NCBI RefSeq assembly: GCF_016907455.1
Contig: NZ_JAFBCB010000001.1
Span: 1-64,000, forward strand
Length of the DNA stretch: 64,000 nucleotides
Source of the DNA: Brachybacterium muris
GTDB taxonomy: Bacteria > Actinomycetota > Actinomycetes > Actinomycetales > Dermabacteraceae
Direction: 5' to 3'
Both the position numbers and the translations under genes were made by a program. Under the pieces are notes generated by a model, which saw only the letters and a list, made by a program, of their open reading frames with translations, had not been told where the DNA came from and ran no database searches. Shown here one piece after another: positions 44,326-53,618 of this stretch. Numbering within the stretch: the stretch's first letter is position 1; every line of letters begins with the position of its first letter.

Positions 44326-45461
44326 GTACACGGATCGCGATCGCTCACGACTACCTCACGCAGCGTGGGGGAGCGGAGCGAGTGGTGCTCTCCCTCGCCA
44401 CGGCGTTCCCCGAGGCGGAGATCCACACGCTGTTCTACGAGCCGGAGCAGACCTACCCGGAATTCCGGGAGATGCGGATCCGCACCAGCGGTCTGAACCG
44501 CATCGGCGCGTTCCGGCGGGATCCCCGGATCGCCTTGCCTCTCCTCGCCTCAGCCTCGTCGCGGATGAGGGTCGATGCGGATGTCGTGATCGCCTCGTCC
44601 TCTGGATGGGCGCATGCCTTCCCGACGAGCGGTCGGAAGGTCGTGTACTGCCACTCGCCAGCCCGCTGGCTCTACCTGCCCGACGACTACCTCGGTGAAG
44701 CCTGCCCGCTCGATCCGAAGCGGATCGCGCTCAAGGCGCTCACTCCGTACCTCACGAGATGGGACCAGCGCGCCGCACGGACGGCGGACCAGTACCTTGC
44801 GAACTCGTCCGTCGTGCGTGAACGGATCCAGCGCGTCTACGGGATCGACGCCCCCACACTGTTCCCGCCGTTCAGCCCCGCCGTCGCCGAGGGAGAGCAG
44901 GAACCGATCCCGGCTCTCGCCGGGTGGGCCGGGGAAGACGGGACCGAAGGCGGCCACTACCTGGTGGTCTCGAGGCTCCAGCCGTACAAGCACGTCGACG
45001 CCGTCATCGAGGCGTTCGGCGACATGCCGGGGCGACGGCTGCTCGTGATCGGCCGTGGGCCAGAGAAGCAGCGACTATTGGAGATGGCGCCCGCGAATGT
45101 ACGCCTGGTCGAGGGGCTGTCTGACGCGCAAATGCGGTGGGCGTACGCCCATGCCACGGCGCTGATCGCCGCGAGCCACGAGGACTTCGGGCTTACGCCG
45201 CTCGAGGCGGGAGCTCATGGAATCCCGACCATCGCGCTGCGTGCGGGCGGGTACCTCGATACGGTGCAGGACGGCATTAACGGAGAGTTCTTCGACTCTC
45301 CGGAGGCCAGCACGATCCGCCATGCGATCGAGCGCTTCTCCAGGGCCTCCCAGCTCGATGCCCACGCTATCCGCGCGAGAGCGGAGCAGTTCTCCGAGGA
45401 GCGCTTCCATGCCGAGCTGCGCACGATTACTGATGACCTCAGAAGGAGCGCGTCCCGGTGA
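44322..45461 (+). CDS. Family 4 glycosyltransferase (mannosyl-like)
   Basis: A 379-residue GT-B enzyme resembling the PimA/WbaZ-like mannosyltransferase branch. It opens IAIAHDYLTQRGGAERVV and has YCHSPARWLYLPDDYL (a conserved stretch in this branch). A second domain begins YLVVSRLQPYKHVD. The E-x7-E motif is complete (EDFGLTPLE). ManA in this window could supply mannose-derived sugars. ATG 44322 lies in a 4-nt overlap. No membrane segment is present. Confidence 0.9.
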   Translation: MSTRIAIAHDYLTQRGGAERVVLSLATAFPEAEIHTLFYEPEQTYPEFREMRIRTSGLNRIGAFRRDPRIALPLLASASSRMRVDADVVIASSSGWAHAFPTSGRKVVYCHSPARWLYLPDDYLGEACPLDPKRIALKALTPYLTRWDQRAARTADQYLANSSVVRERIQRVYGIDAPTLFPPFSPAVAEGEQEPIPALAGWAGEDGTEGGHYLVVSRLQPYKHVDAVIEAFGDMPGRRLLVIGRGPEKQRLLEMAPANVRLVEGLSDAQMRWAYAHATALIAASHEDFGLTPLEAGAHGIPTIALRAGGYLDTVQDGINGEFFDSPEASTIRHAIERFSRASQLDAHAIRARAEQFSEERFHAELRTITDDLRRSASR

Positions 45462-46773
45462 CAGTTCAGCAGAGCCCGAAAACGCCCGAGGCGCGGGACG
45501 AGCGGAAGACCGGGACGCTTCGCCTCCTGCTGCGGCTTCTCGATCGACCGACACGGTGGCGACTCGTGATCGCCGCGGCGCTCTCGGGCGCCCTTGCACT
45601 CCTGGAGACCGTGGCGATCGTGACCGTGCTCCCGCTGGTCCAGATCGCCACCGGGGCGCCGCTCGATGACGGGGCGACCGGAATGGTGTGGGATCTGCTG
45701 GGCCGACCGGGACGGGGAACGTTCGGCATGATCCTCGTCGGTGTCGTGGTGGGGCTCTTCATCCTGAAGGACGTCCTCGCGGTGGCCTTCGTCTGGTGGC
45801 AGTCCGGGTTCGTGATGGACAAGCGGGTAGAGATGTCCACCAGGCTCTTCCGTGGATTCCTTCGTGAACCGATGGCGGAGTTCCGCCGTCGGAACATCGG
45901 CGAGTCGATCCGCACCATGAACGCGGCAGTCGGGCAGGTCTTCGGCTCGGTGAGCTCGGTGATCACGATCGTTTCGACGGGCCTCACCGTCACCGCGATC
46001 GTTGCTGCGCTGCTCGTTACCACCCCGGTGCAGGCACTCCTCGCCATCCTCTACTTCGGCTTTGCGGCTCTCGCATATCTTCGGATCGTCCGTCCTCGTC
46101 TCTCGCAGGTCGGCGAGGACATCATGGAGGGTTCGAAGGCGGCGACCATCGCAGGCCTCCAGGGCCTGCAGGGCTTCAAGGAGGTCAAGGTCCGCGGATC
46201 CGCGAAGTTCTTCATCGGGCGCTTCACCAACGGTCTCCTGTTGAACGAGCGTGCCGCGCGCGAAGGCAACTTCTTCAGCTCGATCACCAAGTATCTCTTG
46301 GAGATCCTGTTCATCCTCGGGGTCGGGGCTCTCCTCGCCGTCAGCTTCCTCTCCGGTGCCGAGAACCAGGCTGTGGGCTCGCTGGCGCTCTTCGTCGCGG
46401 CAGGATTCCGGCTGCTGCCAAACATCTCCTCCCTCGTGGGGGCGGTGAATGGCTTCCGAATCGGTAGAGCGTCGGTCCTCCTGGTCGAGGAAGAACTGCG
46501 AGGAGCAGGTGAGTCTGCGGAGGAGGCGCAACCCGGGCAGGACGTACCGATGACGCTCACCAAGTCGCTCACGATCGACGGCGTCCGGTATCGCTACCCC
46601 GGAGCCGAGCACGACGTGCTGAGGGGAATCGATCTGGACATCCCCGCAGGGAGCTCGGTCGCTTTCGTCGGGTCATCGGGTGCAGGGAAGACAACCCTCG
46701 TGGATATCGTGCTCGGCCTGCTCAGCCCGACCGATGGTGCCGTGAAAGCCGACGGCGTGGATATCGCCGTCAG
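45458..46773 (+). pseudogene. ABC exporter/flippase (MsbA/PglK type), truncated by IS array
   Basis: This is a half-transporter with a six-helix membrane domain (about 25-345) joined to an ATPase domain. The latter keeps Walker A (GSSGAGKT, residues 405-412) and then runs into the insertion array at codon 439, with an artificial stop shortly after (46784). The Q-loop, LSGGQ signature, Walker B and switch His are all missing, so it cannot hydrolyse ATP. No other Wzx or flippase candidate is visible in this locus, so the loss may block export of the polymer. The start codon GTG overlaps the upstream stop by 4 nt. Confidence 0.9.
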
Positions 46774-46886
46774 TGAGTATTCGTAGTCGTGGGAGCCACC
46801 GAATCTTGCTCTTGGGGACCGCCGATCGTGCCGACGGGGGCCAGTAGCCGCCGCGGTGGGGACCACTGGCTCCCGCCGGCATCGGG

Positions 46887-47633
46887 TCACTGGGGCAGTG
46901 CGGTGTGTTCTCGCATGTTCCTGTCGCCGGTGTCGATCCAGATTGTGTTGTGCACGATGCGGTCCATGATCGCATCGGCGTGGACTGCTCCACCGAGCCG
47001 GGCGTGCCAGTCCTTCTTCGGGTACTGGGTGCAGAACACGGTCGAGCCGGTGTCATAGCGGCGCTCGAGCAGTTCCAGCAGCATCGAACGCATTCCCTCG
47101 TCAGGATGGTCCAGCAGCCACTCGTCGATCACCAGCAGCGAGAACGTGGAGTACTTCCGCAGGAACTTCGTCTGGCCCTGCGGCTTGTCCTTTGCCAGGG
47201 CCCAGGCCTCTTCGAGGTCGGGCATTCGGATGTAGTGGGCTCGGAGCCGGTGCTGGCAGGCCTGCTTCGCCAGCGCGCAGCCGAGGTAGGACTTCCCTGA
47301 GCCGGTGAAGCCCTGGAAGACCACGTTCTGTTGCCGCTGGATGAAGGAGCAGGTTGCCAGTTGCGCGATCACGTTCCGGTTCAGTCCCCGTTCCTCGACC
47401 AGATCCAGCCGCCGCAGGTCCGCTCCGGGATAACGCAGCCCCGCCCGGCGGATCAGACCCTCGACCTTTCCATGATTGAAGATGGAATGCGCCTCGTCCA
47501 CGATCAGCTGGAGCCGTTCCTGGAACGACATCCCCAGCACGTGAGCCTCATCCTGGGCATCGATCGCGTCCAGCAGCGCGGTCGCGCCCATCTCGCGCAG
47601 CTTCCGCTTCGTGTCGTTATCGATCACGCTCAC
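46887..47633 (-). CDS. istB: IS21-type ATPase helper IstB (in partial copy 2)
   Basis: A full-length 248-codon IstB reading frame with Walker A intact, identical by eye to the copy at 23088-23834. It lies in a fragment that lacks a functional istA, so its expression would depend on promoters elsewhere in the array. It could still supply helper protein to the complete copy next to it. Confidence 0.93.
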   Translation of the reverse strand: MSVIDNDTKRKLREMGATALLDAIDAQDEAHVLGMSFQERLQLIVDEAHSIFNHGKVEGLIRRAGLRYPGADLRRLDLVEERGLNRNVIAQLATCSFIQRQQNVVFQGFTGSGKSYLGCALAKQACQHRLRAHYIRMPDLEEAWALAKDKPQGQTKFLRKYSTFSLLVIDEWLLDHPDEGMRSMLLELLERRYDTGSTVFCTQYPKKDWHARLGGAVHADAIMDRIVHNTIWIDTGDRNMREHTALPQ

Positions 47634-47817
47634 CGGACACCTCCGGCGTAGTAGTCGGCGCCACGGACGTATCCGCCGTCTTCCGCGGGTTCCTCGCGGG
47701 GTGGACGCAGGGCGGCGACCTTGTCCTGCCCGGTGGCCAAGATCGGGTGCAGATGCGCATAGCGCGGTGAACGGACCCGTCCCGTCAGCGCGAGTGCGCA
47801 GGCCGCCTCGACCCGAT
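47630..47817 (-). pseudogene. istA: istA remnant, C-terminal 61 codons
   Basis: The C-terminal coding end of istA, overlapping the istB start by 4 nt as in the full element. Everything encoding the DNA-binding and catalytic domains is missing. The cut falls at codon 459 or so, exactly at the end of the complete copy beginning at 47818. Confidence 0.9.
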
Positions 47818-47930
47818 TGAGTATTCGTAGTCGTGGGAGCCACCGAATCTTGCTCTTGGGGACCGCCGATCGTGCCGACGGGGGCCAGTAGCCGCCGCGG
47901 TGGGGACCACTGGCTCCCGCCGGCATCGGG

Positions 47931-48677
47931 TCACTGGGGCAGTGCGGTGTGTTCTCGCATGTTCCTGTCGCCGGTGTCGATCCAGATTGTGTTGTGCACG
48001 ATGCGGTCCATGATCGCATCGGCGTGGACTGCTCCACCGAGCCGGGCGTGCCAGTCCTTCTTCGGGTACTGGGTGCAGAACACGGTCGAGCCGGTGTCAT
48101 AGCGGCGCTCGAGCAGTTCCAGCAGCATCGAACGCATTCCCTCGTCAGGATGGTCCAGCAGCCACTCGTCGATCACCAGCAGCGAGAACGTGGAGTACTT
48201 CCGCAGGAACTTCGTCTGGCCCTGCGGCTTGTCCTTTGCCAGGGCCCAGGCCTCTTCGAGGTCGGGCATTCGGATGTAGTGGGCTCGGAGCCGGTGCTGG
48301 CAGGCCTGCTTCGCCAGCGCGCAGCCGAGGTAGGACTTCCCTGAGCCGGTGAAGCCCTGGAAGACCACGTTCTGTTGCCGCTGGATGAAGGAGCAGGTTG
48401 CCAGTTGCGCGATCACGTTCCGGTTCAGTCCCCGTTCCTCGACCAGATCCAGCCGCCGCAGGTCCGCTCCGGGATAACGCAGCCCCGCCCGGCGGATCAG
48501 ACCCTCGACCTTTCCATGATTGAAGATGGAATGCGCCTCGTCCACGATCAGCTGGAGCCGTTCCTGGAACGACATCCCCAGCACGTGAGCCTCATCCTGG
48601 GCATCGATCGCGTCCAGCAGCGCGGTCGCGCCCATCTCGCGCAGCTTCCGCTTCGTGTCGTTATCGATCACGCTCAC
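47931..48677 (-). CDS. istB: IS21-type ATPase helper IstB (complete copy 3)
   Basis: The helper ATPase of the complete reverse-strand element, 248 codons, with Walker A (GFTGSGKS) and Walker B intact. It overlaps its istA by 4 nt (GTGA), and sits 113 nt from the right end of the element. Confidence 0.95.
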   Translation of the reverse strand: MSVIDNDTKRKLREMGATALLDAIDAQDEAHVLGMSFQERLQLIVDEAHSIFNHGKVEGLIRRAGLRYPGADLRRLDLVEERGLNRNVIAQLATCSFIQRQQNVVFQGFTGSGKSYLGCALAKQACQHRLRAHYIRMPDLEEAWALAKDKPQGQTKFLRKYSTFSLLVIDEWLLDHPDEGMRSMLLELLERRYDTGSTVFCTQYPKKDWHARLGGAVHADAIMDRIVHNTIWIDTGDRNMREHTALPQ

Positions 48678-50236
48678 CGGACACCTCCGGCGTAGTAGTC
48701 GGCGCCACGGACGTATCCGCCGTCTTCCGCGGGTTCCTCGCGGGGTGGACGCAGGGCGGCGACCTTGTCCTGCCCGGTGGCCAAGATCGGGTGCAGATGC
48801 GCATAGCGCGGTGAACGGACCCGTCCCGTCAGCGCGAGTGCGCAGGCCGCCTCGACCCGATCTACGGAGAAGCGGCGAGAGAGCCGTAGCACCGCCAACG
48901 CGGGATCCAGGCCCTGTTCCACGATCGGCACGGACTCGAAGATCCGCTGGATCACGATCACCGTGGCCGGCCCGACCCGATCTGCCCACGCCCGCACCCT
49001 CTGCGCGTCCCAGGCCTGGAAACGCTCGCCCGCAGGTAGGTCCGCGTCGTTGGTGCGGTACTCATTGCTCGCGGTCTCCGGGAGCAGCAGGTGACTGGTC
49101 AGTCGCTGGCTGCCCTGATAGATCTCCAGCGTCCGGGCCGTGATGCGCAGATCGACCTTCGCGCCGATGTGCGCGAACGGCGCGGAGTAGAAGTTCCGCG
49201 CGAACGTGACGTGCCCGTTCCTGCCCACTCGTCGTCCGTAGTGCCATGTCGAGATCTCGTAGGGCACCGCCGGCAGCGGCGTCAGCAGCGGCCGCTCCTC
49301 CGCGTCGAACACGCTGGCGCGGGATCCGGGCCGCTTCTGGAACGGCTCCGCGTTATAGGCCTCCATCCGCTGCCCGATGGCGGCTGCAAGTTCGGGCAGG
49401 GACGTGAATCGCTGATCCCGCAGCCCGGCGATGACCCAGGTCGCGACGTGCGCGACGGTGTTCTCCACGCTCGCCTTGTCTTTCGGTTTCCGCACCCTCC
49501 CCGGGAGCACCGCCGCCGAGTAATGCGCTGCCATCTCGCGATACGCATCGTTCAGGACGATCTCGCCCTCGCGGGGGTGCTTCACCACACCGGTCTTGAG
49601 GTTGTCCGGAACGATCCTCGGGACCGTCCCGCCCAGCGCCTCGAACATCGCTACGTGCGCTCGCAGCCAGGACTCCTGGCGCATATCCAGCGCCGGGAAG
49701 CAGAACGCGTAACGAGAAAAAGGCAGGCAGGCAACGAACAAGAACACCTTCGAGACCTCGCCGGTGACCGGATCGGCCAGCTCCATCGTGGGGCCGGACC
49801 AGTCGACCTCCACGCTCTGGCCGGCCTTGTGACCGACTCTCGAAGCGGCACCGGTGACCATGACGTGGTGCTGGTAGGTGCGGCAAAACCGGTCATACCC
49901 CATCGCCGGATCCCCAGCCGCCGTGGTCGCGTCGAAGTACTCGCCGTGCAACAGCTTCAGCGTCACGCCGACCCTGGCCATCTCTCGATGGACCTGTTCC
50001 CAGTCCGGCTGTGCGAACACGCTCTCGTGCTCGCCCCGGCCCGGGAACAACCGGGCATACACCTGCTCATCGGCGACGTCCGCGATATCGCCCCACCCGA
50101 TCCCTGCAGCGTCAGCGGCCTCGAACACCGCCCTCACGGACTTGCGGGACATGCCCTGCGAGGACGAAATCGCTCGCCCCGACAGACCTTCTGCGCGCAG
50201 CTGGAGCACCAGCTTCGCCCTGATCTTCCGTACCAT
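48674..50236 (-). CDS. istA: IS21-type transposase IstA (complete copy 3)
   Basis: An intact 520-codon DDE transposase, the same as the one at 21529-23091, with Asp145, Asp211 and Glu258 present. Its start is covered by the copy of the ribosome-site hairpin at 50245-50285. It is the only complete istA in the array. Confidence 0.95.
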   Translation of the reverse strand: MVRKIRAKLVLQLRAEGLSGRAISSSQGMSRKSVRAVFEAADAAGIGWGDIADVADEQVYARLFPGRGEHESVFAQPDWEQVHREMARVGVTLKLLHGEYFDATTAAGDPAMGYDRFCRTYQHHVMVTGAASRVGHKAGQSVEVDWSGPTMELADPVTGEVSKVFLFVACLPFSRYAFCFPALDMRQESWLRAHVAMFEALGGTVPRIVPDNLKTGVVKHPREGEIVLNDAYREMAAHYSAAVLPGRVRKPKDKASVENTVAHVATWVIAGLRDQRFTSLPELAAAIGQRMEAYNAEPFQKRPGSRASVFDAEERPLLTPLPAVPYEISTWHYGRRVGRNGHVTFARNFYSAPFAHIGAKVDLRITARTLEIYQGSQRLTSHLLLPETASNEYRTNDADLPAGERFQAWDAQRVRAWADRVGPATVIVIQRIFESVPIVEQGLDPALAVLRLSRRFSVDRVEAACALALTGRVRSPRYAHLHPILATGQDKVAALRPPREEPAEDGGYVRGADYYAGGVR

Positions 50237-50244
50237 TCCAGATT

Positions 50245-50285
50245 GCTCCTTCCGCCGCGTGCCCTATACACACGGCGGAAGGAGC
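50245..50285. promoter_or_regulatory. Hairpin covering the istA ribosome-binding site, copy 3
   Basis: The reverse-strand equivalent of the hairpin at 21480-21520, with the same perfect 13-bp arms. It would gate translation of the istA gene at 48674-50236 in the same way. Confidence 0.7.
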
Positions 50286-50398
50286 GTAGACAGAGCGGCC
50301 CCAACGACACCACTGGTGGTCCCGAACGACGCCACCGCTACGGCAGCGACGTGGCACCCGAACCCTCGATCAGCGGACCCCAGCGAGGCGAATATTCA

Positions 50399-51361
50399 CT
50401 GGGCGGGACGGTCCCGAGGATCGTTCCGGACAACCTCAAGACCGGTGTGGTGAAGCACCCCCGCGAGGGCGAGATCGTCCTGAACGATGCGTATCGCGAG
50501 ATGGCAGCGCATTACTCGGCGGCGGTGCTCCCGGGGAGGGTGCGGAAACCGAAAGACAAGGCGAGCGTGGAGAACACCGTCGCGCACGTCGCGACCTGGG
50601 TCATCGCCGGGCTGCGGGATCAGCGATTCACGTCCCTGCCCGAACTTGCAGCCGCCATCGGGCAGCGGATGGAGGCCTATAACGCGGAGCCGTTCCAGAA
50701 GCGGCCCGGATCCCGCGCCAGCGTGTTCGACGCGGAGGAGCGGCCGCTGCTGACGCCGCTGCCGGCGGTGCCCTACGAGATCTCGACATGGCACTACGGA
50801 CGACGAGTGGGCAGGAACGGGCACGTCACGTTCGCGCGGAACTTCTACTCCGCGCCGTTCGCGCACATCGGCGCGAAGGTCGATCTGCGCATCACGGCCC
50901 GGACGCTGGAGATCTATCAGGGCAGCCAGCGACTGACCAGTCACCTGCTGCTCCCGGAGACCGCGAGCAATGAGTACCGCACCAACGACGCGGACCTACC
51001 TGCGGGCGAGCGTTTCCAGGCCTGGGACGCGCAGAGGGTGCGGGCGTGGGCAGATCGGGTCGGGCCGGCCACGGTGATCGTGATCCAGCGGATCTTCGAG
51101 TCCGTGCCGATCGTGGAACAGGGCCTGGATCCCGCGTTGGCGGTGCTACGGCTCTCTCGCCGCTTCTCCGTAGATCGGGTCGAGGCGGCCTGCGCACTCG
51201 CGCTGACGGGACGGGTCCGTTCACCGCGCTATGCGCATCTGCACCCGATCTTGGCCACCGGGCAGGACAAGGTCGCCGCCCTGCGTCCACCCCGCGAGGA
51301 ACCCGCGGAAGACGGCGGATACGTCCGTGGCGCCGACTACTACGCCGGAGGTGTCCGGTGA
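50399..51361 (+). pseudogene. istA: istA remnant, codons about 201-520
   Basis: The C-terminal 320 codons of istA, including two of the three catalytic acids (Asp211 and Glu258) but lacking the helix-turn-helix and Asp145. It is open at the 5' end and reads without a stop from antisense sequence of the adjacent complete element, which produces a spurious long frame. It is inactive as a transposase. Confidence 0.92.
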
Positions 51362-52104
51362 GCGTGATCGATAACGACACGAAGCGGAAGCTGCGCGAGA
51401 TGGGCGCGACCGCGCTGCTGGACGCGATCGATGCCCAGGATGAGGCTCACGTGCTGGGGATGTCGTTCCAGGAACGGCTCCAGCTGATCGTGGACGAGGC
51501 GCATTCCATCTTCAATCATGGAAAGGTCGAGGGTCTGATCCGCCGGGCGGGGCTGCGTTATCCCGGAGCGGACCTGCGGCGGCTGGATCTGGTCGAGGAA
51601 CGGGGACTGAACCGGAACGTGATCGCGCAACTGGCAACCTGCTCCTTCATCCAGCGGCAACAGAACGTGGTCTTCCAGGGCTTCACCGGCTCAGGGAAGT
51701 CCTACCTCGGCTGCGCGCTGGCGAAGCAGGCCTGCCAGCACCGGCTCCGAGCCCACTACATCCGAATGCCCGACCTCGAAGAGGCCTGGGCCCTGGCAAA
51801 GGACAAGCCGCAGGGCCAGACGAAGTTCCTGCGGAAGTACTCCACGTTCTCGCTGCTGGTGATCGACGAGTGGCTGCTGGACCATCCTGACGAGGGAATG
51901 CGTTCGATGCTGCTGGAACTGCTCGAGCGCCGCTATGACACCGGCTCGACCGTGTTCTGCACCCAGTACCCGAAGAAGGACTGGCACGCCCGGCTCGGTG
52001 GAGCAGTCCACGCCGATGCGATCATGGACCGCATCGTGCACAACACAATCTGGATCGACACCGGCGACAGGAACATGCGAGAACACACCGCACTGCCCCA
52101 GTGA
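51358..52104 (+). CDS. istB: IS21-type ATPase helper IstB (in partial copy 4)
   Basis: The third intact IstB gene of the array (248 codons), coupled by a 4-nt overlap to the truncated istA. It is identical by eye to the others. Confidence 0.93.
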   Translation: MSVIDNDTKRKLREMGATALLDAIDAQDEAHVLGMSFQERLQLIVDEAHSIFNHGKVEGLIRRAGLRYPGADLRRLDLVEERGLNRNVIAQLATCSFIQRQQNVVFQGFTGSGKSYLGCALAKQACQHRLRAHYIRMPDLEEAWALAKDKPQGQTKFLRKYSTFSLLVIDEWLLDHPDEGMRSMLLELLERRYDTGSTVFCTQYPKKDWHARLGGAVHADAIMDRIVHNTIWIDTGDRNMREHTALPQ

Positions 52105-52217
52105 CCCGATGCCGGCGGGAGCCAGTGGTCCCCACCGCGGCGGCTACTGGCCCCCGTCGGCACGATCGGCGGTCCCCAAGAGCAAGATTCGGTGGCTCCC
52201 ACGACTACGAATACTCA

Positions 52218-52634
52218 CTTGAGGCGGGAGCGGTGGGTGTGCCGACGCTTGCTCAAGCGACACGCCCGTACCGGGAAGCGGTGACCCCGAACGTTGACGG
52301 CGCACTGGTGGAGCAACGCACACTCGATGCGTGGACGGAAGCGATGGATCGTCAGCTGTCTCTGCCGGCTGAACGGCGAAGGATGGGGAAGAACGCTGTC
52401 CGGTCAGTTGCTCGTCACAGCAGTGAGGCCGTGGCGGACGACCTGCTGAGGTCGTTGACGGACTTGGCCGTCTCATCCGTTCCCGGGTCGTCCGTGTTCC
52501 CGGACGAGGCCTCTGCTGAGGGAACTCCTCTCGAGAGCACCCCCACGGCCAATCCGATGCGAAGCAAGGTGCCCCTGGGGCGCCGAGCGATCCTCAAGGC
52601 CCTGGCCGGTGAGGCTCGTACGCCAACACGCTGA
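52218..52634 (+). pseudogene. Family 4-type glycosyltransferase, C-terminal remnant
   Basis: The reading frame that enters from the right end of the array encodes about 138 residues. They begin with LEAGAVGVPTLAQ and VDGALV, typical of the nucleotide-sugar pocket and last helices of a GT4 enzyme. Everything N-terminal to the E-x7-E region is missing. A Ser/Pro/Thr-rich tail follows. It is not the continuation of the ABC transporter on the left side of the array, so DNA between the two was lost. It converges on the reverse-strand glycosyltransferase operon. Confidence 0.85.
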
Positions 52635-52649
52635 TCCCGGGGGAGGGGG

Positions 52650-53618
52650 CTACCGACGGGCGGCGACGATGTCGTCCCAATGGATTGAATCGGTGACAGA
52701 GAACGGCACGGTGACATCGCCCGGCTGCCAGGCGTTCTCGGGGATCTTCTCGCCGGAGAGCATGCCGTGCCATGCGGCACGCAGCTCGCTCTCATCCATC
52801 GCCCCGAGATGGCGCCAGTGCCACCCCGCATCTGCGTCCAGCTCTGCCGCGTCGAGCGCTCGTGAGCCATGCTCCACCTTGGACCTGAACTGCTCGAAGC
52901 TGCGCCAGGGGAGATGGACGATGCCGAGACCCGGGACGATGTCTCCGGGTCGCATCACACGGTGGTTCCCCATGCCGATCACCGTTCCTCGCATCGGGCG
53001 GAAGGCCATCTTCGGGTCATGGTGGGCCGTCGGATCCAGTCGCCATGCACCGTCCTGAAGCGGATCGGGAAAGGCGTTCACGAGTTCGGCGACGACGATG
53101 GGTGCGGCAGTGCTGCGCAGTACGTCGGCAATGGAGCCGCCCTGTCCCATCCAGCGCTCATCGGCGTCGAAGGGGAGAACCCAGGTGGCGCCCGCTCGTC
53201 GTGCGGCATCAGCGAGGACGGTCATCTTCGCGGACTGCTCGAACGCGGTCCAAGAGTCGTCGCCGACGATCACCGGATAATCCCGGCCGACGGAAGCGAG
53301 TACATCCCGTGTGGCGTCGGTCGATCCGTTGTCCACGCAGAGCACGCGGTCCACGCCTTGTGATGCCAGCTGAGTGAGCGTGCCCTCCAGGACGTCAGCC
53401 TCGTTCCGGACCATGGCGATGCCCCAGATCTCGCCCCGGCCCGCAACCGGCAGCGGGGGAAGGGTGATCCCCTTTGCGGCACGTCGCAGTGCATCACGAC
53501 GGCGAACTCGGAAGGCGACGGCGTCGGAGGCTGCAGCCGCGCTTCGGCGAGCGACGAAGAGACGATGCTTGGCGGCTCGTGCGGTCGCCAGTGGATCGAA
53601 TGACGACAGCGCGTTCAT
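52650..53618 (-). CDS. Family 2 glycosyltransferase (Glyco_tranf_2_4 type)
   Basis: A 322-residue GT-A-like protein. After a basic, helical N-terminal region the core reads AMVRNEADVLEGTL, VLCVDNGSTDAT and FDADERWM (the D-x-D site). This is the layout of the glyco_tranf_2_4 branch that often modifies capsule or teichoic acids. A GNHRVM segment and a late W-H-W-R-H-L-G segment follow. It is the last gene of the reverse-strand operon and overlaps the upstream gene by 4 nt. Confidence 0.88.
   Translation of the reverse strand: MNALSSFDPLATARAAKHRLFVARRSAAAASDAVAFRVRRRDALRRAAKGITLPPLPVAGRGEIWGIAMVRNEADVLEGTLTQLASQGVDRVLCVDNGSTDATRDVLASVGRDYPVIVGDDSWTAFEQSAKMTVLADAARRAGATWVLPFDADERWMGQGGSIADVLRSTAAPIVVAELVNAFPDPLQDGAWRLDPTAHHDPKMAFRPMRGTVIGMGNHRVMRPGDIVPGLGIVHLPWRSFEQFRSKVEHGSRALDAAELDADAGWHWRHLGAMDESELRAAWHGMLSGEKIPENAWQPGDVTVPFSVTDSIHWDDIVAARR

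Larger units (their letters stand above)
46774..47817 (-). mobile_element. IS21-family element, partial copy 2 (right-end fragment)
   Basis: A 1,044-bp fragment in reverse orientation. It holds the right terminus at 46774, a complete istB, and the last 61 or so codons of istA, and stops where the complete copy at 47818 begins. It corresponds to positions 22904-23947 of copy 1 and looks identical to it. Confidence 0.95.
47818..50398 (-). mobile_element. IS21-family insertion sequence, complete copy 3
   Basis: A 2,581-bp element in reverse orientation, identical in length and apparently in sequence to copy 1. Its right end is tgagtattcg at 47818 and its left end is cgaatattca at 50398. The flanks acccgat (left) and ctgggcg (right) show no target duplication, and they belong to fragments of the same element in opposite orientations. 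Both transposition genes are intact, so this is the active candidate of the array. Confidence 0.95.
50399..52217 (+). mobile_element. IS21-family element, partial copy 4 (right-end fragment)
   Basis: A 1,819-bp forward fragment that corresponds to positions 22129-23947 of copy 1. It begins inside istA exactly where the complete reverse copy ends and closes with the right terminus at 52217. Together with partial copy 2 it gives the array two right ends facing outward. The outer flanks cgtcag and cttgag are unrelated, so there is no target duplication. Confidence 0.95.

Noticed and set aside
21367..50398. Composite transposon formed by the two complete IS21 copies
   Set aside because: Copy 1 has its own target duplication inside one gene whose halves rejoin perfectly, so it inserted alone; the region between is not bounded as a unit.
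49091..51361. A 756-codon forward frame in the insertion array
   Set aside because: It joins antisense sequence of the complete element to the truncated istA of partial copy 4. It is an artefact of the nested array.
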